A stretch of 64,000 nucleotides of DNA from positions 62,001 to 126,000 of the forward strand of contig NZ_PJRT01000001.1 in NCBI RefSeq assembly GCF_002858935.1. Direction: 5' to 3'. The stretch comes from Pantoea endophytica. GTDB lineage: Bacteria > Pseudomonadota > Gammaproteobacteria > Enterobacterales > Enterobacteriaceae. The notes beneath the pieces were generated by a model. The model was not told the DNA's origin, searched no databases, and saw only the letters and a program-made list of their open reading frames with translations. Of this stretch, positions 29,900 through 38,850 are shown piece by piece; position 1 is the first letter of the stretch, and every line of letters begins with the position of its first letter. Position numbers and translations under genes: made by a program.

Positions 29900-30378
29900 A
29901 GAATTTATTCTCTTTGGTAAGCATCAGGTTAAGATCGGGAAATTATGCATAAAATAACAGTTAGGGATCCAAAATATATCCGCCCTGATCAACTCTTTGT
30001 AAATATCCCCTGTACCAGGTAGCGAAAGCTATACATGAAAAAAATGTTCATCATCAGGCAACGCCTTATTTCATTTTAAATAAGACATTTTCATTTCCGT
30101 GTATAAGAAATGTCTCTAATTTTGAAATTTCCTCCTTAATATCTCTAGCACAAAACTTATTAATGCCCTAAGGATGAAAAGAAAAAGACCCTGTTTTTCT
30201 GAATATTACTCGTGATCGTAATATTTTACTTTTCCTATTAATTTTTTCGAGAAACCTGTCGCCCTTCAATTCGTGCACATGCAATGGATCGTTTAAGGAA
30301 AGCGAATTTTATGCTCATCACTATCGCGGTTCTTTTCCTTTGCGCCTTCAAACACCCATATAGGAACAGGTAAATATT
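29900..30378. promoter_or_regulatory. AT-rich control region of the fimbrial operon
   Basis: 479 bp with no credible gene between the minus-strand unknown gene and the major pilin. It contains three perfect inverted repeats: CTTATTT/AAATAAG (30065-30071, 30078-30084), AGACATTT/AAATGTCT (30083-30090, 30108-30115) and AATATTAC/GTAATATT (30202-30209, 30218-30225). The first two share two bases and would exclude each other. I see no pair of long inverted repeats that would make an invertible promoter. AGGAACAGG at 30362-30370 is the ribosome site of the pilin gene. Confidence 0.6.
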
Positions 30379-30906
30379 ATGAGATTTAACAAGATGTCAG
30401 TCGCACTCGGCTTGGGATTGATGATGACCGCCAGCCTGGCTAACGCTGTAAATAGCCAGGGTGCAGGTACTGTCACCATTAAGGGCTCAATTATTGATGC
30501 ACCTTGTTCAATCAACCCAGGCTCGCAGGATCAAACCATTGATCTGGGTCAGGTATCGAAAAAGCAGTTGGCAGCGGGTGGTAAATCAACACCGGTACCC
30601 TTCAACATCAAACTGGAGAATTGCGATTTCACCGCAGGTAAAGATGTGAGTGTGACCTTTACCGGCCAGGCTTCTGCTGCCGTACCGACCCTGATTGGAA
30701 TGACCGGTACCGCTAGCGGTGCCAGCATTGGCCTGACAGATGGCTCAGGCCAGCTAATTAAATTGGGCCAGCCATCAACTATGACTCTGCAGAATGGTAG
30801 CAACACTTTGTCGTTCTCTGCATACCTGCAGGGTGATGGTGCCTCTGCAACCATCACACCGGGGGTATTTCAAAGCACCGTCGACTTTAGCCTGGATTAT
30901 CAGTAA
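30379..30906 (+). CDS. Major fimbrial subunit (pilin), Pap-type operon
   Basis: 175-aa secreted pilin. A 23-residue signal peptide ends LANA; the mature protein starts VNSQGAGTVTIKGSIIDAPCSI. Two Cys (APCSI and LENCDF) would form the usual pilin disulfide. The C-terminus FSLDYQ with alternating hydrophobic residues and a penultimate Tyr is the chaperone-recognition strand. Strong AGGAACAGG ribosome site. It is first in an operon of pilin-usher-chaperone-minor pilins-adhesin, so it forms the pilus rod. Confidence 0.93.
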   Translation: MRFNKMSVALGLGLMMTASLANAVNSQGAGTVTIKGSIIDAPCSINPGSQDQTIDLGQVSKKQLAAGGKSTPVPFNIKLENCDFTAGKDVSVTFTGQASAAVPTLIGMTGTASGASIGLTDGSGQLIKLGQPSTMTLQNGSNTLSFSAYLQGDGASATITPGVFQSTVDFSLDYQ

Positions 30907-30978
30907 TCGTTTTCCACGCTAATTAGAGACATGCGTAATCTGCGCATCTCTTGTTTATTTCAACAGGGTGTAAGTAGT

Positions 30979-33495
30979 ATGTCAGTCCATACCAGGAACT
31001 CATTTCCTTTTCAAAATAACTGGCGCTTACGCCCGTTAGTAATTGCTTTATCATTGGCTTTTTTTAGCAGTGCATTAGCAGAGGAAGTTGAGTTTAATCT
31101 GGACAACATGGATATTTCCGACCGGGAAAACATTGATATGAGTCAATTTTCCCGGGCAGGATATATGATGCCTGGTCAATATGACATGGCAATCAAAATT
31201 AATGACAATGAATCACCCACCGAGGAGGTTACTTTTTTACCGTCTGAACATGATGAAAACGAAACTGTCGCCTGCTTAACACCAAAAATGATGGCAGGCT
31301 TCGGTTTAAAGAAGTCATGGTTAGATAAAGTTACCTACTGGAATAATGAAAAATGTGCCCGGCTTGATATCATGCCGGGTATCATTTTGCGTCCTGATCT
31401 CGCGTCATCAACGCTCTACATGAGTGTTCCTCAGGCATATATTGAATATCAAACGGCTAACTGGGATCCCCCTTCACGCTGGGACGAAGGGATTGCTGGA
31501 TTTATTGCGGATTATAACACCAATTTTAATTACTCCTCCCCGGCACAAGGCAGTGAATCACGCGAATTAAGCGGTAATGGCGTGGTAGGTGTCAACGCCG
31601 GTCCCTGGCGTATGCGTGCGTTCTGGAATGGTACTCATTACACTGCCAATAACACTAAAACCTCTACTTTTAACTGGAATCAATATCAGGCATTTAGGGC
31701 AATCAAACCTTGGGGCGCAAAATTAATTATTGGTCAAAATGACCTCGCCAGTGATGTGTTTGAAAATGCACGCTATGTTGGCGCCAGCCTTATTAGTGAT
31801 GATAGCCAGTTACCCCCCAATTTGCGTGGATACGCACCGGAGGTCCGTGGCGTGGCGAAGACCAATGCAAAAGTCACCATTAGTCACGCCGGACGTGTGT
31901 TATATGAAAGCCAGGTGGCTCCCTGTCCTTTTATTATTCAGGACTTGAGCGACTCTATTACTGGCACGCTGGATGTCAAAGTTGAAGAGCAAGATGGCAG
32001 CATTCAGACCTTTCAGGTCGAAACCGCATCTGTTCCCTATCTTAGTCGCCCTGGACAGGTTCGCTTTAAGGCGGCGGTAGGGCAAACGACAGACGATAGA
32101 TTTCATCTGCAGAATGAAAGGTTAATGGCAGGGGAATTCTCATGGGGTATTAGTAACGGTTGGTCGCTGCTCGGGGGTGGATTATCCTCTGGAAAATATC
32201 ATGCCGCGTCGTTGGGTGCAGGGCGTGACCTCTTATCGTTTGGGGCCCTGGCACTCACCGCAACCCAATCTTATGCAAAGCTGCCTATTAACCAAACGCG
32301 CTCTGGCGGCTCCTATAGCCTGAGTTATTCTAAACGCTTCGAAAACTATGACACGCAGGTTACCTTTGCAGGTTATCGCTTTACGGAGAAGAGCTATCTT
32401 AGTCTAAATCAATATCTTGAGGCGAGCCGTAAGCATTTGGTTATTCGTAATAATGCAGCGAATAAGCAGACCTATACCGTTTCACTTAATAAACAATTCC
32501 GTACACTCGGCGTCAGCGCATTTTTAAATTATAACTATCAGACTTACTGGAATCGTCAGGCGACCAGCCGCTGGAATATGTCGTTTGCGCGTTATTTCGA
32601 TGTGGGAAATTTTAAAAACGTCAGTTTCAATCTCTCCGCCTATCGCGCACAAAATTCAGGTATACAAGATGACGGAGTGTTCTTAAGCCTGAACGTGCCT
32701 TTCGGGACCTCATCGGGCTTGAATATCAATGCACAAAATTCAGATGCCGGCCAAATCAATAGCCTGAGTTGGTATAACCGCATGGATGAACGCAACAGTT
32801 ATCGCTTAGGCGCCAATGTCGATCGCCAACAACGAAGCGCTTATAGTGGCTACTACACCCATACCGGCGATAACACGCTAACGAACTATAGTGCCAGTTA
32901 TAAACCCGGTCAGTATCGCTCCGCAGCCCTGTCCATGCAGGGAGGATTAACGGCCACAGCACATGGAGCAGCATTACATCGCACCATAATACCTGGAGGC
33001 ACGCGTCTGATGCTGGATACTGAAGGTATTAGCGATGTGCCCATTAAGTCTTCCGGTGCGGCCACTCATAGCAACAAATTCGGAAAAGCGGTACTGGCGG
33101 ATGTCAGTAGCTATATACGTAATCAGGCACATCTGGATATCAACCAACTCAACGATGACATTGAAGCGGAGTCGCCCGTTTTGCAATTAACCTTAACCGA
33201 AGGCGCCATTGGCTATCGTCGCTTTCGATTAATTAAAGGTCAAAAGCTAATGGCGGTTATTCGCCTAAGTGATGGCAGTTATCCGCCGTTTGGCGCGAGC
33301 GTATTAAGTAAAGGGCGTGAGACCGGCATTGTTGATGAGATGGGCAGCGTCTGGCTTAGTGGTGTAAACCCTGAAATGCTGATGGATGTCCGCTGGAACG
33401 GCAATATTCAATGCCAAATTACCTTCCCAAAAGTATTACCCATTGATGAGAGTGGAGAAACAAACCTGCTGCTTCCGTGTACAGAAAAAGAATAA
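30979..33495 (+). CDS. Fimbrial outer-membrane usher, PapC type
   Basis: 838-aa usher that assembles and secretes the pilus. ATG 30979 is chosen for AGGGTG about eight bases upstream; an in-frame start at 30931 would add 16 residues. A signal peptide ends SSALA, and the mature N-domain EVEFNLDNMDISDRENID..GYMMPGQYD closely follows PapC. Other PapC-like stretches include PPSRWDEGI, LPPNLRGYAPEVRGVA, QVETASVPYLSRPGQVRFK and LTEGAIGYRRF. The C-terminus has the Cys pair of the CTD (IQCQ..LLLPC). It matches the pi clade of ushers by eye. Confidence 0.93.
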   Translation: MSVHTRNSFPFQNNWRLRPLVIALSLAFFSSALAEEVEFNLDNMDISDRENIDMSQFSRAGYMMPGQYDMAIKINDNESPTEEVTFLPSEHDENETVACLTPKMMAGFGLKKSWLDKVTYWNNEKCARLDIMPGIILRPDLASSTLYMSVPQAYIEYQTANWDPPSRWDEGIAGFIADYNTNFNYSSPAQGSESRELSGNGVVGVNAGPWRMRAFWNGTHYTANNTKTSTFNWNQYQAFRAIKPWGAKLIIGQNDLASDVFENARYVGASLISDDSQLPPNLRGYAPEVRGVAKTNAKVTISHAGRVLYESQVAPCPFIIQDLSDSITGTLDVKVEEQDGSIQTFQVETASVPYLSRPGQVRFKAAVGQTTDDRFHLQNERLMAGEFSWGISNGWSLLGGGLSSGKYHAASLGAGRDLLSFGALALTATQSYAKLPINQTRSGGSYSLSYSKRFENYDTQVTFAGYRFTEKSYLSLNQYLEASRKHLVIRNNAANKQTYTVSLNKQFRTLGVSAFLNYNYQTYWNRQATSRWNMSFARYFDVGNFKNVSFNLSAYRAQNSGIQDDGVFLSLNVPFGTSSGLNINAQNSDAGQINSLSWYNRMDERNSYRLGANVDRQQRSAYSGYYTHTGDNTLTNYSASYKPGQYRSAALSMQGGLTATAHGAALHRTIIPGGTRLMLDTEGISDVPIKSSGAATHSNKFGKAVLADVSSYIRNQAHLDINQLNDDIEAESPVLQLTLTEGAIGYRRFRLIKGQKLMAVIRLSDGSYPPFGASVLSKGRETGIVDEMGSVWLSGVNPEMLMDVRWNGNIQCQITFPKVLPIDESGETNLLLPCTEKE

Positions 33496-33567
33496 TTTTT
33501 GCGCATTAAAGTTTGTTGAGTATCTGTCGCTCTATTACCCCAGACATATAGAGTGAGTATTAATTTT

Positions 33568-34317
33568 ATGAACCTGAAGGCTTCTCTCGCTACCGTGGCG
33601 ATGCTGTTTGGCGCTATGATTTTTTCACAAAGCACGCTGGCTGCTGTTGCATTGGATCGCACCCGCGTCATTTATGACGGCGCTGAACGCTCAATCAGTT
33701 TGAATATCAGCAATGAAAATAAAGCGCGTCCGTATCTGGCGCAAAGCTGGCTGGAAGATGAGCAAGGAAAAAAAATAAAGTCGCCGCTTATGGCGCTCCC
33801 TCCAGTTCAGCGTATTGAGCCGGGTCATAAAAGCGCGATTAAAATCCAATCTTTACCTGCCGCAAAATCATTGCCTCAGGATCGTGAATCTTTGTTTTAC
33901 TTTAATTTGCGCGAGATTCCGCCACGCAGTGAAAAACAAAATGTATTACAAATTGCGTTACAGACCCGCATCAAACTCTTTTATCGCCCAGAAAAATTAA
34001 TGATCGATCCACGGGCTTCGATCAAACCCGTACAAAATCAACTCACGTTGAAAAAAAACGGTGATCAATACACGGTGATAAATCCTACCGGATATTATGT
34101 CACGCTGATTACTGCAGCCAGTCATGTTGATGGTAAAGAAGAAAGTGATTTTAAACCGATCATGATTCCGCCACAAGGCAGTGCCGCTATTAACGTAAAA
34201 GCCAGTAAGTTAGGTTCGCATCCGGTATTAAGCTATATCGACGATTTCGGCGGTCGGCCAAAATTGACATTCAGTTGCAAAGCCAATGAGTGCCGTGTCA
34301 CTGATAGCCGCGAATAA
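33568..34317 (+). CDS. Periplasmic fimbrial chaperone, PapD type
   Basis: 249-aa chaperone with two Ig-like domains that folds pilins by donor-strand complementation. The signal peptide ends STLA; the mature protein begins AVALDRTRVIYDG with the subunit-anchoring Arg. The stretch PPVQRIEPGHKS and LPQDRESLFYFNLREIPPRS is almost that of PapD, and TRIKLFYRP holds the conserved Lys. The short F1-G1 loop marks an FGS chaperone. ATG 33568 is preferred to the GTG at 33553 because it starts the signal peptide cleanly. Confidence 0.93.
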   Translation: MNLKASLATVAMLFGAMIFSQSTLAAVALDRTRVIYDGAERSISLNISNENKARPYLAQSWLEDEQGKKIKSPLMALPPVQRIEPGHKSAIKIQSLPAAKSLPQDRESLFYFNLREIPPRSEKQNVLQIALQTRIKLFYRPEKLMIDPRASIKPVQNQLTLKKNGDQYTVINPTGYYVTLITAASHVDGKEESDFKPIMIPPQGSAAINVKASKLGSHPVLSYIDDFGGRPKLTFSCKANECRVTDSRE

Positions 34318-34319
34318 GC

Positions 34320-34832
34320 ATGAACAGCATGAAGTGGCTGGTCATCTTTTTCGCACTGCTGCACTGCAAAATGCTCTTCTCAGCGCCGATCGCGCCGCAT
34401 GAAGAAATTATCCCCGGCACGAATAGATATCCAATTAATGTGTCGGGGATTATCGTCAGCTCCCAATGTACTTTGAATGGTGATCGAGAAAGTCGTGTTA
34501 ACTTCGGCGATATCATCATTCAACTAATTGATGGTATCCGGTTCAGTAAATCGGTGCCATTCACCGTCACGTGTCCGGGAGCTTTCAACGGGGAGCAGGA
34601 AGTTTTTATCTCAGCTACAGCGGCGGTGTTTGATAAAAATGTCATTTCTACCACCAACAGCAATGTGGGCATCAAATTAATATTAAACGGTAAAGACATC
34701 GAAATAAATAAAGCACACAACATTGATTGGCGAATATCAAACACATTGATTGCCGTGCCGGTTAAAAACAAAGCCAAAGTCACAGCGGGTAATTTTACTG
34801 CAACCGCCACCATGGTATTGAATGTTCGTTGA
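34320..34832 (+). CDS. Minor fimbrial subunit 1
   Basis: 170-aa pilin-domain protein. A hydrophobic signal segment (MKWLVIFFALLHCKMLFSA) is followed by NVSGIIVSSQCTLNGDRESRVNFGD and FTVTCPG, giving the pilin Cys pair, and ends ATMVLNVR. It resembles PapF/MrpF-type tip subunits. It starts two bases after the chaperone stop and is one of three related consecutive minor pilins. Confidence 0.85.
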   Translation: MNSMKWLVIFFALLHCKMLFSAPIAPHEEIIPGTNRYPINVSGIIVSSQCTLNGDRESRVNFGDIIIQLIDGIRFSKSVPFTVTCPGAFNGEQEVFISATAAVFDKNVISTTNSNVGIKLILNGKDIEINKAHNIDWRISNTLIAVPVKNKAKVTAGNFTATATMVLNVR

Positions 34833-34843
34833 GGAGACACGGA

Positions 34844-35335
34844 ATGCAGATTATAAAAATAATGCTCTGTCCACTGATCATTGCATTTGCGTTGCATAGC
34901 ACGTTGTCTAATGCCAATGCAGGCGTCAACTTTTCAGGAAAGCTGATTAACGTCCCGTGTAAAATTGACAATAATAAGGATATCGATGTCAACTTTGGTG
35001 ACAATGTGGATATTAATGAAATAGATGGCCTAAAATACACTGAATTGCTGACGCTGTCGATTAAGTGCGATGAAAACTATTCCGAAAATCTTTACTTCCG
35101 TGTATCGGGTAGCGCAGCAACATTTGATAAAGCAGCAATACGCACTAACATCACCAACGTTGGGATAAAATTCATCAATGGTAAAGATGGCACACCACTC
35201 GAAATAAACAAAAAATACAATTACGTGCAGACAGGGGATTTTTCTCTAAAGGTGGTTCCTGTTAAAAAATCTGGCTCAATACCCTTGCCAGGTAAGTTAA
35301 CAATAAGTGCTCAACTGATTGTCGAGCCTCAGTGA
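34844..35335 (+). CDS. Minor fimbrial subunit 2
   Basis: 163-aa pilin-like protein. ATG 34844 is chosen because GAGGAG lies seven bases upstream. Signal peptide up to SNANA; mature GVNFSGKLINVPCKIDNNKDIDVNFGD and LSIKCDEN give the disulfide pair. The end SAQLIVEPQ lacks the usual penultimate Tyr. Its layout follows the preceding subunit closely, suggesting duplication. Confidence 0.85.
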   Translation: MQIIKIMLCPLIIAFALHSTLSNANAGVNFSGKLINVPCKIDNNKDIDVNFGDNVDINEIDGLKYTELLTLSIKCDENYSENLYFRVSGSAATFDKAAIRTNITNVGIKFINGKDGTPLEINKKYNYVQTGDFSLKVVPVKKSGSIPLPGKLTISAQLIVEPQ

Positions 35336-35803
35336 ATGAAAACTGCAATACTCATACTGTCACTCTTTATTTATTGTTGTAATTCACACGCTGTGAAAAT
35401 AAATTTTTCAGCCACACTGATCAGTATTAATTGCGTAATAAACAATGACAAACCGGCAGACGTTGATTTTGGTGATGCAGTAGGAGTAAATCATGTTGAT
35501 GGTGTGAGATATCAACAGCGTGTTCCCATCAGTATCGTATGTCGGACCCCGCCGGGAAAACAGCTGGAACTGGCATTTTTGGGCATAACCAGCAATTTTG
35601 ATGCCAGCGCATTATTCACAGGGATTGATGATTTAGGTATCAGGATAATGCAGAATAATCAACCCATTATAATCAATCAGCGCTTTACGCTTGATGATGT
35701 TACGCAGCCAATATTTTATGCCGTTCCGATAAAGCGAGCTGGCAGCGCTTTGAAAAGCGGACGTTTTAAAGCGCTAGCAACGCTTGTTATTAAATACGAG
35801 TAA
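35336..35803 (+). CDS. Minor fimbrial subunit 3
   Basis: 155-aa pilin-like protein starting at the base after the previous stop. Signal peptide ends NSHA; mature part VKINFSATLISINCVINNDKPADVDFGDAVGV and SIVCRTPP, ending LATLVIKYE with the chaperone-recognition pattern. It is short for a pilin. It overlaps the next gene by one base (TAATG). Confidence 0.85.
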   Translation: MKTAILILSLFIYCCNSHAVKINFSATLISINCVINNDKPADVDFGDAVGVNHVDGVRYQQRVPISIVCRTPPGKQLELAFLGITSNFDASALFTGIDDLGIRIMQNNQPIIINQRFTLDDVTQPIFYAVPIKRAGSALKSGRFKALATLVIKYE

Positions 35804-36327
35804 TGATTATGCGCATCCCTGTAATGTTAATAATAACTCTGCTATCAACATGTTCTATAAACGCCTTTGCAGCTGCTGACTTTTCTTTTACGGGCGGATT
35901 AGTGCAGGAACCCTGCATTCTCGACCCCAACAGCAGTGATATTGTTATTGATTTTGGCAGCGTCATTAATAAATTTCTTTATCGCTATCAACGTACCGCA
36001 GGTATTTCCATAACGCTTAATTTACAGGGTTGCGATACCTCAACATCCGATAAACTCTCAATCACCTTTAAGGCAACAGAAGATGCGCGGCAAGCGGGCA
36101 TGATGGCACTTGATCCATCCAGTACCGCAAAAGGCATCGCCATTGGCGTTGAAGAAAAAGGTATTTTTATTCCGATAAACAAAAGCGTCGAGAGGATTTT
36201 CCATTCTGGTGACAACAAAATGGTCTTTGACTTATTCCTGTCTGCTAATCGTGAAAGTATTAAAAATAACGAATTACATCCCGGGACAATCAATGCCAGC
36301 GCAACCATAGAACTGGAGTATCACTAA
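35803..36327 (+). CDS. Minor fimbrial subunit 4 (PapK/MrpG-like)
   Basis: 174-aa pilin. Signal peptide ends NAFA; the mature protein begins AADFSFTGGLVQEPCILDPNSSDIVIDFGSV, with the second Cys in LNLQGCDTS and the C-terminus TIELEYH. Unlike the previous three subunits it resembles a classical FimA/PapK-type pilin in loop layout, so it may be an adaptor next to the adhesin or the rod. It overlaps both neighbours by one base, which indicates coupled translation. Confidence 0.85.
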   Translation: MIMRIPVMLIITLLSTCSINAFAAADFSFTGGLVQEPCILDPNSSDIVIDFGSVINKFLYRYQRTAGISITLNLQGCDTSTSDKLSITFKATEDARQAGMMALDPSSTAKGIAIGVEEKGIFIPINKSVERIFHSGDNKMVFDLFLSANRESIKNNELHPGTINASATIELEYH

Positions 36328-37124
36328 TGAGCATTTTTAAACTCATCTTTTATTTTATTTGCATAATTACTCCTGCATTAGCACAAGCCACGATCATCAG
36401 CCATAATACTTTTCTTTCCTGGATTGGGCAATATACTACCTTTCGTGTGTATGTTTATCACTGGGATGAAGATAGCCCTTTGAAAAATCCGTGTTATAAG
36501 CAGCCGGGCTGTAAGATCGCATCTTTTCCGGAAAATAATGGGGTTCCCGCTGACATTCATGCGCCAAATGTCTTATCTGCAGAAAACTATGCAACCATTG
36601 GTGAACTGGGAAAAGCGTATAAAGCTAAATACCCTTTATCGACAGAACATACCTTCCAAATAGACGGCAGGTCAGCTCTATACAATTGTTTTCGATTGGC
36701 AGCATTTCAAAATGATTGGCGTGATGCAACCTTCCTGCCTGACAATATCTGTATCAAGCATCATAAATATCCCGTCAGCTGTTCACTTTTGGGTGATACT
36801 AATCTCTATCACGGCTATGTTTCTGATAAAAGCATAAACGGTAATACTGCTCAAACGCAGTTAACACTCTCCTGTAGCTCAGCGGCAACGGCACAAATTT
36901 ACGCGGTAGGGTTTAACACCAATATTGTCTCACTCCGTTCGGATAACAGTTTGCAGACTGAATTAAAAGTCAACGATCAAGATGCTTCTGAAGGCATTGA
37001 GCTTAAAGTAAATTCAGCCGACTCGCTGGCAACATTTACGCTTAGCTCAACGCTGCGTACTCATGGAGCAGTCGCACCTGGCGCATTTAATGGTGCCGGC
37101 ACGCTCATCATTTCCGCTTATTGA
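36327..37124 (+). CDS. Fimbrial tip adhesin (two-domain, small)
   Basis: 265-aa secreted protein, last structural gene of the operon. After the signal peptide (ending LAQA) comes a unique domain to about residue 150, with eight or so His and four Cys (PCYKQPGCK, YNCFRL, NICIKHH). Then a pilin-like domain begins around PVSCSLLG, with a second Cys in LTLSCSSA and a C-terminal GAGTLIISAY. This is the architecture of tip adhesins. It is shorter than PapG and nearer in size to the Proteus MrpH adhesin, which binds metal through His. The receptor is unknown. Confidence 0.8.
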   Translation: MSIFKLIFYFICIITPALAQATIISHNTFLSWIGQYTTFRVYVYHWDEDSPLKNPCYKQPGCKIASFPENNGVPADIHAPNVLSAENYATIGELGKAYKAKYPLSTEHTFQIDGRSALYNCFRLAAFQNDWRDATFLPDNICIKHHKYPVSCSLLGDTNLYHGYVSDKSINGNTAQTQLTLSCSSAATAQIYAVGFNTNIVSLRSDNSLQTELKVNDQDASEGIELKVNSADSLATFTLSSTLRTHGAVAPGAFNGAGTLIISAY

Positions 37125-37137
37125 TTTGAAGAAAAAC

Positions 37138-38850
37138 ATGTTTTTTATCCCTAATTTTCGCAAGCCCCCATTTACTACATTACTTGTGTCATTGGTCGTG
37201 GCGAGCGACTTACTATTGATGCTGCAAGTTTACGTTGCCAATATGGGCGGTTCAGGTTTTCGCCTGCCGCAAAATCTTATTACGCTCATTTTTATGGGCA
37301 TCTGTATTTTTATTGTGGCAATAAAATGCCTCTTTTCGCCCCCCTCGACGGACGGGGTGCGAGTGGCAAAGGTGACACCGATATGGCTGCTAGCGTTTCT
37401 GCTCCTTAGCCAGCCCATACTCTATACGTTTTACGGCAATCATGATGTGACCTTACTCCCCCAGCTAACTGCCTATGCTCTGGCAGTGCTGTTTTACCTG
37501 GCCATGCTACAAATCCCCCTTTCGCCAAACGTTAAAAGGCTCTGGCTGATATGCATCATTACTGCGGCCGTGGCGCAAGCGATGCTGGCGCTATGCCAAC
37601 TCTTCATGACGGGGGCAAATAACTGGACGGAATTTCCGGCAGATGGCACCCGCGTCTATGGCATTTTCCAGCAGGTAAATTTACTGGGTAGTTTTCTGGC
37701 TACTGGCTGGACGTTAGTGCTGTATTTTAGCTTTAAGGTGCGTCATGGCGGGCTTCGTTTACTATTGGCAGCGATCATGGCTGTATTGCTGGTGATTTTA
37801 ATGATCATCCAGTCTCGCGTTGCCTGGCTTGGTGCGTCGGCCAGTAGCGCTTTACTTATCTGGACATTCCGCCGGCATCGCCATTGGCGGCAACACCTCT
37901 TGATTGGCTTACCGATTGCATTAGCAATTGTGATAGCTTGCCAGACCCTGCTCGCGTATGCCCCCATGGCGGGATTACACAAAGTGGATAAAACCCATTC
38001 AACGGCAGGTCGTGTGCAGATGATCACGCACAGCCTGCATATGATCGCCGAACGTCCTTTACGTGGTTGGGGTGCCGGTCATTTTGAGCACGATTATCTG
38101 CTGCACGTACGTGAGGAAACGGCGCATCCGTTGAATTCTCGTCCCCCAACGCACCCGCATAATGAAATCCTGTTTCAGTGGGTGGAAAATGGCGTTATTG
38201 CGCTGGCGGGAGTGGCACTAATAATTTGGGCATGGTTCAAGCCCGTCGTAACCGGCAGCCCTCATGCAAGGCGACGCGCCTTTACGTTTTGGACGATGAC
38301 CTTACCTATCGTGACCCATCTGCTTTTTGAGTATCCACTCTACCAGTCCGCGCCGCATGGTCTGGTATTACTACTGCTGATCCGTCTGATGCAATCTGAG
38401 TCAGATCTGCAAAGCCTGACTCTGCGCCCGTTGGCGCATTACGCTGCGGCTGGGTTTGTCACCCTTTTTGCTCTCGCATTGATGGTTTTTGCGGCAACAG
38501 GTTTGCACACCAATGCCATCCTGACGCAAATTGAGCGCAACAGGTTTGCTGATTTTTCCCATGCTCAGCAACTTATTAATCCTTACGCCCAATGGGAGCG
38601 CTATCAGTTTGATGCAAACCTTCATCGTCTAATTACGTTTAACAGCACAAACGATGTCGGGCAATTAATCCAATTCAAAGTGTGGGCCAGGGAATACCTG
38701 ACAAAGCACCATGATGCCAACGTAACCTACTCACTGCTTAAAATTGCCATGTTGCAGGGAGACACGAAATGGCAACAGAGACTGCATCAGCGCGGTCATC
38801 AGCTTTTTCCTGAAGACAAACGCTTTAATCTTCCTGAGCAAAGTAAATAA
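37138..38850 (+). CDS. PglL/WaaL-like O-oligosaccharyltransferase or O-antigen ligase (Wzy_C family)
   Basis: 570-aa inner-membrane protein with about eleven to twelve hydrophobic segments and a large periplasmic loop holding RPPTHPHNEILFQWVENG (His339, His341), the signature of Wzy_C proteins; the equivalent His is essential in WaaL and PglL. A soluble C-terminal tail of about 100 residues after the last membrane segment (near residue 460) fits PglL-type enzymes better than the 400-aa WaaL. It starts 13 bp after the adhesin stop and is probably cotranscribed with the fimbrial operon. It could glycosylate pilins or, since no waaL is seen in the core locus, serve as O-antigen ligase. Confidence 0.8.
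   Translation: MFFIPNFRKPPFTTLLVSLVVASDLLLMLQVYVANMGGSGFRLPQNLITLIFMGICIFIVAIKCLFSPPSTDGVRVAKVTPIWLLAFLLLSQPILYTFYGNHDVTLLPQLTAYALAVLFYLAMLQIPLSPNVKRLWLICIITAAVAQAMLALCQLFMTGANNWTEFPADGTRVYGIFQQVNLLGSFLATGWTLVLYFSFKVRHGGLRLLLAAIMAVLLVILMIIQSRVAWLGASASSALLIWTFRRHRHWRQHLLIGLPIALAIVIACQTLLAYAPMAGLHKVDKTHSTAGRVQMITHSLHMIAERPLRGWGAGHFEHDYLLHVREETAHPLNSRPPTHPHNEILFQWVENGVIALAGVALIIWAWFKPVVTGSPHARRRAFTFWTMTLPIVTHLLFEYPLYQSAPHGLVLLLLIRLMQSESDLQSLTLRPLAHYAAAGFVTLFALALMVFAATGLHTNAILTQIERNRFADFSHAQQLINPYAQWERYQFDANLHRLITFNSTNDVGQLIQFKVWAREYLTKHHDANVTYSLLKIAMLQGDTKWQQRLHQRGHQLFPEDKRFNLPEQSK

Noticed and set aside
29900..30378. Invertible promoter for fimbrial phase variation
   Set aside because: I found no pair of long (over 15 bp) inverted repeats flanking a promoter and no recombinase gene nearby.
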